This document shows positions 15,932-23,715 of a stretch of DNA of 45,363 nucleotides, in pieces; within the stretch, counting starts at the first letter, position 1; each line of letters begins with the position of its first letter. The position numbers and the translations under genes are program-made. This DNA comes from JAVVEG01 sp032251455 (GTDB lineage: Bacteria; Pseudomonadota; Gammaproteobacteria; Pseudomonadales; Pseudohongiellaceae). Under the pieces are notes generated by a model that saw only the letters and a list, made by a program, of their open reading frames with translations, did not search any database and was not told the DNA's origin. Where the stretch lies: assembly GCA_032251455.1 (NCBI GenBank), contig JAVVEG010000020.1, positions 1 through 45,363 on the forward strand. The letters are read 5' to 3'.

Positions 15932-16929
15932 GAATGCCTCTCGATCAATGCAGTGTATAGCGTGTGATAACCGGCCAGCGCCACGTCTTGCGCCCGCCAT
16001 CCGCGGCTGGTACAGGAAAATTGCTGCAGGGCCAGGCCGTACCGGGCGCACAAGTCATCGCTGCCGATGACTGCCACGGGATTGCCCTGGCGCATGTGCG
16101 GGCCATAGCTTTTGATGGCCGCCGCGACATCGCTGCCGATGATCAGGCCGGAAAGGTAATCGGCAGCAGCCTCGGCGGCAAGCAAACCTTGCACCTGACG
16201 GCTGCGCACACTGAAAAGTTGATGAATCAGCAGATTGCTGCCATCTGTTTGCGCCTGGGCGACACCTTCTGTAAAACTCTCGGCAAAACTCTGGTCAAAA
16301 CCGGTTTGCTGAAGGGCGGGGTTCTTGTTCCCACCCAGCAAAATACTGTGCTGCTTCAACAAGGCATAAAGTTCACCGCTGAAGCCTGTCACAAAACTGA
16401 CGATGTGTCCTTTTTGCAGCAGCACCCATTTGGTGTGGGTGCCAGGCAGGCAAAGCAGCGCGTCTTGTTCAGGGTCTGCGGCGCTGGCCTGTAGCCAACC
16501 CAATACCTGCAATTCTTCGCCGCGCATGACATCGGCTTGTGCCAGCGGGTTTGTGACAGATACACCTGGCACTATGGCAATGCGATGGCCGTTCTCGGTA
16601 AAAAGCAGGCAGGCCTCAGCCAGTTCCCGAACCGCTGCCGGACAGGCTTGATAGGCAACCTGCTGCCAGCCCAAAGTGGACCCAACCATGCCGGAAAGCA
16701 GATAAGGGAGTTTGCCGTACTGTCTGTTCCAGTCCTGGGTTGCAGTGAACAGCAGCCTGGCACAATCGCCTTTGGCCTGGGCTATACCGGGGCCATTGAC
16801 TGTGGCCAGCAGCTGCAGCCGGTCTGGCTGTATGGCGCACAGATAGGCACGCATATGCGTAGTGCCCCAATCCACGCAGATCAGGTGCGGGTCAAGCTGC
16901 TGGTTGTTCTGATCAGGTGCGGCCGGCAT
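15922..16929 (-). CDS. dgoK: 2-dehydro-3-deoxygalactonokinase
   Basis: A 335-residue sugar-acid kinase of the DgoK family that phosphorylates 2-keto-3-deoxygalactonate with ATP. The diagnostic N-terminal phosphate motif VDWGTTHMRAYL starts near residue 19. LSGMVGSTLGW, GEELQVLGWL, LCLPGTHTKWV and VTGFSGELYALL are characteristic. It overlaps the SDR gene by 17 bases and the aldolase gene by 10, so the four genes from the dehydratase to dgoA are packed as one translation unit. It makes the phosphorylated substrate for the aldolase directly downstream. Confidence 0.95.
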   Translation of the reverse strand: MPAAPDQNNQQLDPHLICVDWGTTHMRAYLCAIQPDRLQLLATVNGPGIAQAKGDCARLLFTATQDWNRQYGKLPYLLSGMVGSTLGWQQVAYQACPAAVRELAEACLLFTENGHRIAIVPGVSVTNPLAQADVMRGEELQVLGWLQASAADPEQDALLCLPGTHTKWVLLQKGHIVSFVTGFSGELYALLKQHSILLGGNKNPALQQTGFDQSFAESFTEGVAQAQTDGSNLLIHQLFSVRSRQVQGLLAAEAAADYLSGLIIGSDVAAAIKSYGPHMRQGNPVAVIGSDDLCARYGLALQQFSCTSRGWRAQDVALAGYHTLYTALIERHSWS

Positions 16930-17704
16930 CGATGGTCATTTCCTGTCCGGTAATCATCTTGCTGTCATCTGCTGCCAGGAATAGCGCCAGGCGGGCGACA
17001 TCAGCAGGCAGAATACGCTGTTTCAGGGACACCTGCTCCAACCAGCGGGCCTCTTCCTCCGGGGTCAGCCAGAGGGCCAGCTGGCGTTCGGTCACCACCC
17101 AGCCGGGAAGAATGGTATTGACCCGGATATTGCGGCTGCCAAGCTCTCTGGCCAGGGCCCTGGTCATGCCCAGCAGGCCTGCCTTGGCGGTGACGTAGCC
17201 GGGCATGTTGGCAGGGCCGAGCAGGGCATTGATCGAGCCTATGTTGATGATGGCCCCACCGCCGGCAGCAGCCAGTAAGGGGCTGGCTGTCTGACTGGCA
17301 AAAAAGGCGGCGTCCAGGTTGACCGCCAGACAGCGGCGCCAGTAGTCCGGACTGATCTCCAGGGGTGAGTGCCGTTCATCATTGGCCACATTGTTGATCA
17401 GCACATGCAATCCACCACAGGCGGAGGCGGCATCACGGATGCTGTTCTGCAGGGCATCAACCTCGGTGACATCCACAGTCCGGTACCAGGGTTCACGGCC
17501 AAACTCCTGTGCCAGAGCTGTATTGAGTGCCAGGGCAGCGGGTTCATCAAAATCAATGTAGGCGACCTGCGCCCCTTGGGAGAAGAAGGTTCTGACCATG
17601 GCCGCACCGATGCCGGTAGCGCCCCCCGTAATAAAGATCACCTTGCCTTGCAGGGAAGGGTAGCTGGCAAAGGTCTGCTTGTCAGTGCTGTCTTGCGGAT
17701 TCAT
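16913..17704 (-). CDS. SDR-family sugar 1-dehydrogenase, probable galactose dehydrogenase
   Basis: A 263-residue short-chain dehydrogenase. The cofactor motif TGGATGIG spans residues 26-33; Asp51 after the second strand points to NAD rather than NADP. Ser157, Tyr170 and Lys174 form the catalytic set. The sequence strongly recalls Caulobacter xylose dehydrogenase and rhizobial galactose dehydrogenase (YPSLQGK at the start, NNVANDERH, ARELGSRNIRV). Context with dgoK and dgoA argues for oxidation of D-galactose to galactonolactone; D-fucose or L-arabinose are possible side substrates. The ATG at 17704 shares one base with the dehydratase stop (TGATG); the frame also opens one codon earlier at a TTG. 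Confidence 0.88.
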   Translation of the reverse strand: MNPQDSTDKQTFASYPSLQGKVIFITGGATGIGAAMVRTFFSQGAQVAYIDFDEPAALALNTALAQEFGREPWYRTVDVTEVDALQNSIRDAASACGGLHVLINNVANDERHSPLEISPDYWRRCLAVNLDAAFFASQTASPLLAAAGGGAIINIGSINALLGPANMPGYVTAKAGLLGMTRALARELGSRNIRVNTILPGWVVTERQLALWLTPEEEARWLEQVSLKQRILPADVARLALFLAADDSKMITGQEMTIDAGRT

Positions 17705-19431
17705 CAATGCGATTCCCGTTCTACCCTGGAGCCACTTGACCCACGCAGAAAATCCAGGTCACAGCCTTCATCGGCCTGCAGCACATGCTCAATGTATAGC
17801 TTGGCATAACCACGGGGATAATTCTTTGCCGTTTGTGGCCCCGGCCAGGCTGCCAGTCTGCGTGCTATTTCTGCTTCGGGTACCAGGAGCTGCAGGCGAC
17901 GTTGCGGTCCATTGAATTCGATCAGATCGCCATCTTCAACAATGGCCAGGGGGCCACCTGCTTCTGATTCAGGTGCGACATGCAGAATGACACAGCCGAA
18001 AGCGGTGCCACTCATGCGCGCATCCGAAATACGAACCATATCGCGCACGCCCTTCTCCAGCAATTTGCGGGGCAGAGGCATGTTGCCGACTTCAGGCATG
18101 CCGGGATAACCTTTGGGCCCACAGCCCTTGAGTACCAGCACGCAGTTTTCATCCACATCCAGATCGTCATCATCGATGCGTGCCTTCATATCCTCGATGG
18201 ACTCGAAAACCACAGCACGCCCTTGGTGGCTGAGTAATTCCGGTGCTGCTGCATTGGGTTTCAGGATGGCACCCTGGGGACAGAGATTGCCACGCAACAC
18301 CCAGATACCGGATTCGGCTCTGATTGGATTGTCCAGTGTGCGCAGGACATCGGTATTGAAACACTCGCCACTGGCGGCAATCTCGCCGATGGTTTGTCCG
18401 CTGACGCTGAGGGCGTTGGTGTCCAGCCGGTCGGCCAGGATTTTCTGCAGACAGGGCACACCACCGGCGTAATGAAAATCTTCCATCAAATAGCGCCCCG
18501 AGGGCTGCAGATTGGTCAGCAGGGGTATGCCAGCACTGAGCCGGTCAAAGTCTTCCAGTGTCAGCGGCAGTCCCAGGCGGCCGGCAAAAGCCAGCAAATG
18601 CACGACGGCATTGGTTGAACCGCCAATGGCAGCATGCAGGCGAATGGCGTTGTGCAGGGCGGGCAGGGTCAGGAAATGGGACAGGGGCAGGTTTTCCCGC
18701 ACCAACTCGACAATACGCCTGCCAGTCAGCTGGGCCATGGCCTTGCGCCGTGCATCGACAGCCGGGATAGTGCCATTGAAGGGCAGAGCCAGACCCATGG
18801 CTTCAACCAGGCAGGCCATGGTGGAGGCAGTGCCCATGGTCATGCAGGTACCGGGGCTGCGCGACATGCCCGCTTCGGCATCCATGAACTCATCCAGGGA
18901 CATCTGGCCGGCGCGGACTTCTTCACTGAAACGCCAGACATCGGTGCCCGAGCCGATATCCCGGCCCTGGAACTTGCCATTGAGCATGGGGCCGGAGGAG
19001 ATGACCATGGTTGGCAGATCGACGCTGGCCGCGCCCATGATCTGTGCCGGTGTGGTTTTGTCGCAACCGCCCAGCAGCACGACACCGTCCAGCGGGTTGC
19101 CGCGGATGGATTCTTCCACGTCCATGGAAACCAGGTTGCGGAACAGCATGGCAGTGGGTCGCATCTGGGTTTCGCCCAGGGACATCACCGGAAATTCCAG
19201 CGGCAGCCCCCCGGCCTCCCAGACACCTTTTTTGACTGATTCGGCAATATCACGCAGGTGTGCATTGCAGGGCGTGATCTCGGACCAGGTGTTGCAGATG
19301 CCTATCACCGGGCGGCCATCGAAGACATCGCCTGGCAAGCCCTGGCTTTTCATCCAGCTGCGGTGAATAAAGCCGTCCTTGTCGCGTTTGCCATAGGCAT
19401 CGACGCTGCGTAATTTTATCTTTTTAGTCAT
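17704..19431 (-). CDS. IlvD/EDD-family sugar-acid dehydratase (galactonate/arabinonate type)
   Basis: A 575-residue dehydratase that should turn galactonate into 2-keto-3-deoxygalactonate. The [2Fe-2S] ligands are visible as Cys55 (TPCNAH), Cys123 (GGCDKT) and Cys196 (PGTCMTMG), with the metal-site Lys125 and the late DARMSGTAFG serine motif. The spacing matches that of the structurally studied Rhizobium L-arabinonate dehydratase, which is known to accept galactonate and fuconate. It therefore stands in for the enolase-superfamily DgoD used by E. coli, which is absent here. GGAGA precedes the ATG by about seven bases. It lies between the symporter and the SDR gene in the galactose operon. Confidence 0.92.
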   Translation of the reverse strand: MTKKIKLRSVDAYGKRDKDGFIHRSWMKSQGLPGDVFDGRPVIGICNTWSEITPCNAHLRDIAESVKKGVWEAGGLPLEFPVMSLGETQMRPTAMLFRNLVSMDVEESIRGNPLDGVVLLGGCDKTTPAQIMGAASVDLPTMVISSGPMLNGKFQGRDIGSGTDVWRFSEEVRAGQMSLDEFMDAEAGMSRSPGTCMTMGTASTMACLVEAMGLALPFNGTIPAVDARRKAMAQLTGRRIVELVRENLPLSHFLTLPALHNAIRLHAAIGGSTNAVVHLLAFAGRLGLPLTLEDFDRLSAGIPLLTNLQPSGRYLMEDFHYAGGVPCLQKILADRLDTNALSVSGQTIGEIAASGECFNTDVLRTLDNPIRAESGIWVLRGNLCPQGAILKPNAAAPELLSHQGRAVVFESIEDMKARIDDDDLDVDENCVLVLKGCGPKGYPGMPEVGNMPLPRKLLEKGVRDMVRISDARMSGTAFGCVILHVAPESEAGGPLAIVEDGDLIEFNGPQRRLQLLVPEAEIARRLAAWPGPQTAKNYPRGYAKLYIEHVLQADEGCDLDFLRGSSGSRVERESH

Positions 19432-19452
19432 GCATGTTCTCCAGATACAGCC

Positions 19453-20898
19453 TTAGCCTGGCAGTGGTGATAAGCGTTGACGTTCGCGCAGGCTTGCGAT
19501 CTTGCCAAACAGTATCCGGTTGCAGGCCAGGGCAACGAGGACACAACTGATCAATGTAAACAACATCATGTGGATATAGTGTATCGGCATCCACACAAAC
19601 GAGAAAAAGGCGTACAGGCTGACCCCAAAAATCACGGCGATGATGGCTGCCCGTGCATCCACATTCTTGAACACAAGACCCACAATGAAACAGGACAATA
19701 TTGGCATGCTGAGCAGACCGTTCAGTTCCTGGACCAGATTGATGATGCTTACCGCGCCACTGTAGACTGGCACCAGCGCTACGGCAAAGACTATCATCAA
19801 TACTGTGATGATCGCACTCACGCGCGGAATATTGGGCGTGCTCTTGATGTATTTTTCATGCAGATCACACACATACAGTGTTGCCGAGGAGTTCAGCACG
19901 CTGTTGAAACTGGTCAGTACGGCCGCCGCAATGGCCGCCGCAAAAAGCCCGGACAAGCCCATGGGCAACAAATCTCCGGCAATCCGGCCATAGGCGGCAT
20001 CACCGATATTGCCGTACAGTTTATAGGACACAATACCTGGCAGGACGATGATCGGCGGCACTATCAGCAGACGGATCACGGCGGCAGCAATCACGCCCCG
20101 CTGTCCTTCCTGCAAAGTAGGCGAGGCCATGGCGCGCTGGGTGATGGTCTGGTTGGTGCTCCAGTAAAAGATCTGAATGAAAATCATGCCGGTCAGCAGG
20201 GTATGCCAGGGGATGGGAGAATCACTGTCGCCGATCAGGGTCAGGCGTTCCGCTGGGATGCCACTGAAATCAAAATCGATGGCAATCAGCGCCAGAATGG
20301 TGATCAGAATGCCCATGCTGAGCAGGATCACACCGCTCAGGGTATCCGATACCGCCACCGCCCTGAGTCCGCCAAAAATGGCGTAGGCACCACCGACGGC
20401 GGCAAACACGGCGGCAATCACAATGAGGGGTACCTGCAGTGAAAACATGGATTGCATGAACAGGGAGCCGGTATAAAGCATGATGGGCAGGTAGATGAAG
20501 ACATTGCCCAGCAGGAACAGGGAGGCAATCACGGCGCGAATATGTTTGTTGCCGTATTTTTTCTCCAGCAGCTCGGTCGTGGTTGTGCAGTTTTCACGGT
20601 AATAAATGGGCAGAAAAATTTTGGCCAGTATGATCAGCCCGACCACTGCGGACAACTCCCACCAGGCCAGCAACAGCATCTGGTTGCCATTCATGCCCAC
20701 CAGCTGGTCAGTGCTCAGATTGGTCAGGGTGATCGAGCCGGCTACAAAAATCCAGGACAGCCCGCCGCCGGCCAGGAAATACTCGCGGTTGGAGGTTTTA
20801 TCACGTCTTGGCGCACGGAAGCAGATGACGAAAGTAGCCAGGGCAATGCCCAGGGTGCAGGCCAGGAAAACGAGGAACTGGGTAGTCTGTAAAGGCAT
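19453..20898 (-). CDS. Sodium/sugar symporter (SSS family), probable galactose(-ide) importer
   Basis: A 481-residue inner-membrane protein with the SGLT block REYFLAGGGLSWIFVAGSIT, then LTNLSTDQLVGMNG, and the Na+-site helix LTSFNSVLNSSATLYVCDLHEKY. About 13 spans are visible. It is shorter than the paralogue at 7989-9686, with little after the last span. ATG 20898 follows GGGAG at about ten bases; the upstream extension runs into the GH42 gene and is rejected. It lies 17 bases after the GH42 stop and 21 bases before the dehydratase. Position in the operon points to Na+-driven uptake of galactose or a galactoside across the inner membrane after TonB-dependent import. Confidence 0.92.
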   Translation of the reverse strand: MPLQTTQFLVFLACTLGIALATFVICFRAPRRDKTSNREYFLAGGGLSWIFVAGSITLTNLSTDQLVGMNGNQMLLLAWWELSAVVGLIILAKIFLPIYYRENCTTTTELLEKKYGNKHIRAVIASLFLLGNVFIYLPIMLYTGSLFMQSMFSLQVPLIVIAAVFAAVGGAYAIFGGLRAVAVSDTLSGVILLSMGILITILALIAIDFDFSGIPAERLTLIGDSDSPIPWHTLLTGMIFIQIFYWSTNQTITQRAMASPTLQEGQRGVIAAAVIRLLIVPPIIVLPGIVSYKLYGNIGDAAYGRIAGDLLPMGLSGLFAAAIAAAVLTSFNSVLNSSATLYVCDLHEKYIKSTPNIPRVSAIITVLMIVFAVALVPVYSGAVSIINLVQELNGLLSMPILSCFIVGLVFKNVDARAAIIAVIFGVSLYAFFSFVWMPIHYIHMMLFTLISCVLVALACNRILFGKIASLRERQRLSPLPG

Positions 20899-20915
20899 GC
20901 AATGGAACTCCCGTG

Positions 20916-22892
20916 TCAGGCTGTTGGTTCTTGTTGTTTTCGCCAGATGGCAATATCGCCAGGCGGCAGTTGTCTTTTGCCAAGAATGAATTCGGCATCG
21001 TCCGGTGCAGGTACTGTTTGAATAGTATTCGCGTAATTGAACACACAGTTGAGATTTCCACGCCGGCGCATGCGCAGGTCTGTCGGTAATTCCAGCGTCT
21101 CCAGATCCAGCTCGGTGCACAGGTTCGACAGGAAGTCGCGCAGAAAGGCATCACAAGTCAGGCTGGCCAGATAGATGATCCGGTCCTGACGAACCACTGC
21201 CGGGGTATTGTCGGCAAAGAATGCCAGGGTCTCGACAGCTGCGCCGCTGGCAATTTCCTCACGCCATGTCGTGCTGGCGTAGCTGGAACCCTGCCAGTGC
21301 AGAGGTTCATGACAATCGGCACGCAGGGTTTCCACACTGAGGACGCGGATATCGATCAGGCTTTGCAGCCGGCCTGGGGCCAGTGTCTGCGGAATGCAGA
21401 AATCTTCTGTCTTGGCGCCGGCACGGGGGCCAAATACCACGGTGGCAGTACAGGCCTGCAGTTTGGCCAACAGTTCGGCAGAGAGCAGGGGCAGGGCAGG
21501 CACGACCAGCAGGCGGTAGTCATCCAGTACAGCCGTCGGACTGATGATGTCGACATTCAAACCGAGCTGGCGCAGTGCGCCATAGTATTGCCAGAGAATG
21601 TCCTCGTGCCGGTAGGCCGAACCCTGCCGCTCGATGGCATCGATCCAGCGGGCTTCATCACTGATCAGGATGGCGACGTCCGCTGTGGCCATGGCTTGCC
21701 GGGTCAGCCCGGTTGCGGACACATCGCGCAGGGCCTGCCGGATCTCTGCGCAGACTGGCGCTTCGCTGCTGTCCGGTCGCAACAGGCCGGCGTGCATCTG
21801 TTCCTGGGCAAAGGGGGCCTGACGCCAGCGAAAGTAACTGACACAGTCCGCGCCGTGAGCAAAGGCTTCCAGAGTCCAGACCCGCACCATGCCGGGTGCC
21901 GGCCTGGGATTGTTGGGTGCCCAGTTGACGGGGCCAGGCTGCTGCTCCATGACCCAGAACGGCTTGTTGCTGAAGCCGCGAATCTGGTCATAACGCAGGG
22001 CTGCCACATCGGGCAGGCCGGTGCGCTGATAACGCTGCAGGGTTTCTGTGTTTGCTGTGCTGAGCAGGATGTCGGTATGGCCCAGTGGATAATTATCGTA
22101 GCTGGCAAAATCCAGTGTGGCTGCCAGACGGGTGTTGTCCACCCCGGTCTGTTCGGGAGGAATGAAATTATGCGTGACGAATTGATTGGTGCTGTGCTGG
22201 CGAATGACCCGGCACATTTCCTCATTGAAACGAATCACCTGGTCGGAGCTGAAGCGCCGGTAAGCCAGCCGGTGCGCAGGGCTGGTTTCGGTGACGGCCA
22301 GTACCGGCAGTTCAATGGCATCAAAATCCTGGTATTCCATGGACCAGAACACATTGCCCCAGGCCCGGTTCAGCACATCGATGTCCTGGTACCGCTCGCG
22401 GCACCATGCCCTGAAGGCGTCTCTGGCTGCGCGGGAGGCGCTGAGGGTCGTGTCGTGACAGCTCAACTCGTTATCCGTCTGCCAGCCACCGACGTGCGGA
22501 TTATTGCCATAACGGCGGGCCATGAGCTCACTGATGCGCAGTGCTTCGCGCAGATAGACCTGGCTGGAGAAATCATAATGACGGCGCGAGCCGAAGCCGC
22601 GAACCTGACCGGTTGCCGGGTCAACCGGGAGAATCTCCGGATACTGATCAATCAGCCATTTGGGTGGTGTTGCCGTCGGCGTACCCAGCACCACGCGCAA
22701 ACCGGCGGCGCCGAGTGTGGCAATGGCGGTGTCCAGCCAGTCGAACTCCAGGCGGCCGGATTCCGGCTCCAGGCGCGACCAGGAAAATTCAGCGATACGG
22801 ACCCATTCCAGGCCCAATGCCCGCATTTTTCGGGCATCGTCAGCCCAGCAGGATGAAGGCCAATGTTCCGGATAATAACAAACGCCCAGCAT
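20916..22892 (-). CDS. GH42 beta-galactosidase
   Basis: A 658-residue family 42 enzyme without a signal peptide. It opens with GVCYYPEHWP as most GH42 enzymes do; the acid/base is Glu142 in GWQTDNELS and the nucleophile is Glu316 in FWVMEQQPG, almost the same numbering as characterised relatives. The middle trimerisation domain (YDNYPLG, later VLDDYRLLVVPALPLLS) and a C-terminal beta domain follow. It hydrolyses beta-galactosides such as lactose or galactan oligomers in the cytoplasm. A strong GGAGAAGG precedes the ATG. It heads the seven-gene catabolic operon, with its own promoter in the 60-base gap after the SapC gene. Confidence 0.95.
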   Translation of the reverse strand: MLGVCYYPEHWPSSCWADDARKMRALGLEWVRIAEFSWSRLEPESGRLEFDWLDTAIATLGAAGLRVVLGTPTATPPKWLIDQYPEILPVDPATGQVRGFGSRRHYDFSSQVYLREALRISELMARRYGNNPHVGGWQTDNELSCHDTTLSASRAARDAFRAWCRERYQDIDVLNRAWGNVFWSMEYQDFDAIELPVLAVTETSPAHRLAYRRFSSDQVIRFNEEMCRVIRQHSTNQFVTHNFIPPEQTGVDNTRLAATLDFASYDNYPLGHTDILLSTANTETLQRYQRTGLPDVAALRYDQIRGFSNKPFWVMEQQPGPVNWAPNNPRPAPGMVRVWTLEAFAHGADCVSYFRWRQAPFAQEQMHAGLLRPDSSEAPVCAEIRQALRDVSATGLTRQAMATADVAILISDEARWIDAIERQGSAYRHEDILWQYYGALRQLGLNVDIISPTAVLDDYRLLVVPALPLLSAELLAKLQACTATVVFGPRAGAKTEDFCIPQTLAPGRLQSLIDIRVLSVETLRADCHEPLHWQGSSYASTTWREEIASGAAVETLAFFADNTPAVVRQDRIIYLASLTCDAFLRDFLSNLCTELDLETLELPTDLRMRRRGNLNCVFNYANTIQTVPAPDDAEFILGKRQLPPGDIAIWRKQQEPTA

Positions 22893-22912
22893 GTTCCTTC
22901 TCCAAAAAATAT

Positions 22913-22941
22913 ATGATAAATATTATGATAAATCTTGTCGA
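22913..22941 (-). promoter_or_regulatory. Probable promoter and direct repeat in front of the GH42 operon
   Basis: On the minus strand TCGACA (22941-22936) and TATCAT (22918-22913) are 17 bases apart. On the plus strand the decamer TATGATAAAT occurs at 22912-22921 and again at 22924-22933, covering the -10 region and spacer, where a regulator could bind. The untranslated leader would be about 14 bases. Found by eye. Confidence 0.5.
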
Positions 22942-22952
22942 GCCGGAAAGTG

Positions 22953-23684
22953 CTATTGTGCAAGCACGAGCCGATAATCGATGACCTTGTCAGTCCCGCC
23001 TGCTTCCAGCAATTTGATCAGTTGTACGATTCTTTCAAGCGAGTAAAGGCTGGCATGAATCGGCCCCCAATAGCGGCGACGGTGAAATTCCACCACTGTA
23101 GCATCGGCCAGCACGGTCAGGGCTTGCTCATTGATCAGGTACAGCCCTTCTATCTTGTGTTGGCGCCCATCTGCGTAGCGCATTTGCAGGCTGGCGGCCT
23201 GCAACAGATTGTGTTCGGTCAGTGCCTGCATGAAAGCGGCAGTGACCCGCTCTTCGGTCAGCAGTCTTTCGATCTCGGTCCGGAAATGCTGCATGCGTGC
23301 TTCGGCTGTCTGATCGGCCGGGAACAGCGCCTCACCGGTTTCGTTTGACAAGCTGGGGTGGCTGTCATCGATCAGCACCTGAGCTCCGCCTGCCGCTGCC
23401 CTTAAGGCAAAGGGGCCGCGTCGCACATGAGCAGGCAGGTATTTATCCAGTGGAGGGTGTTGGAAGTGGAGGTTCTGTCCGGCTTCAAGGCCCATCAAGG
23501 CAACACAGACAAATTGACCGGTTTCGGCATTCTTGATGAAAACCAGCGGGTAATGACTACCAGCCTGGCCCAGTTCCGCTGCCAGCAGTGGAATATAATG
23601 GGCGTTGCGAAACTGTTCATGATTACGGCTGTGCTCATAACGCAGTTTGCCGTGCGTGTTGGCATCCAGTGGAACATAGCTCAT
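22953..23684 (-). CDS. SapC family protein
   Basis: A 243-residue protein matching the SapC family: the start SYVPLDANTHGKLRYEH, then HYIPLLAAELGQAGSHYPLVFIK and later YLPAHVRRGPFAL. The biochemical role is not known; in many proteobacteria it is encoded between TonB-dependent receptors and flavin-dependent halogenase-like genes, exactly as here, and is assumed to take part in sugar uptake or envelope function. No signal peptide is seen. GGAG lies eight bases before the ATG. It is 31 bases after the halogenase gene and 60 bases before GH42, so read-through into the catabolic operon is possible. Confidence 0.9.
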   Translation of the reverse strand: MSYVPLDANTHGKLRYEHSRNHEQFRNAHYIPLLAAELGQAGSHYPLVFIKNAETGQFVCVALMGLEAGQNLHFQHPPLDKYLPAHVRRGPFALRAAAGGAQVLIDDSHPSLSNETGEALFPADQTAEARMQHFRTEIERLLTEERVTAAFMQALTEHNLLQAASLQMRYADGRQHKIEGLYLINEQALTVLADATVVEFHRRRYWGPIHASLYSLERIVQLIKLLEAGGTDKVIDYRLVLAQ

Positions 23685-23715
23685 TGTCGTCTCCGCGAAG
23701 TCAACCGGTGCCGCG

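Noticed and set aside
21297..22856. A 519-codon open frame on the plus strand opposite the GH42 gene
   Set aside because: It lies entirely antisense to a clear beta-galactosidase, shows no known motif and has the composition of a shadow frame of GC-rich coding sequence.
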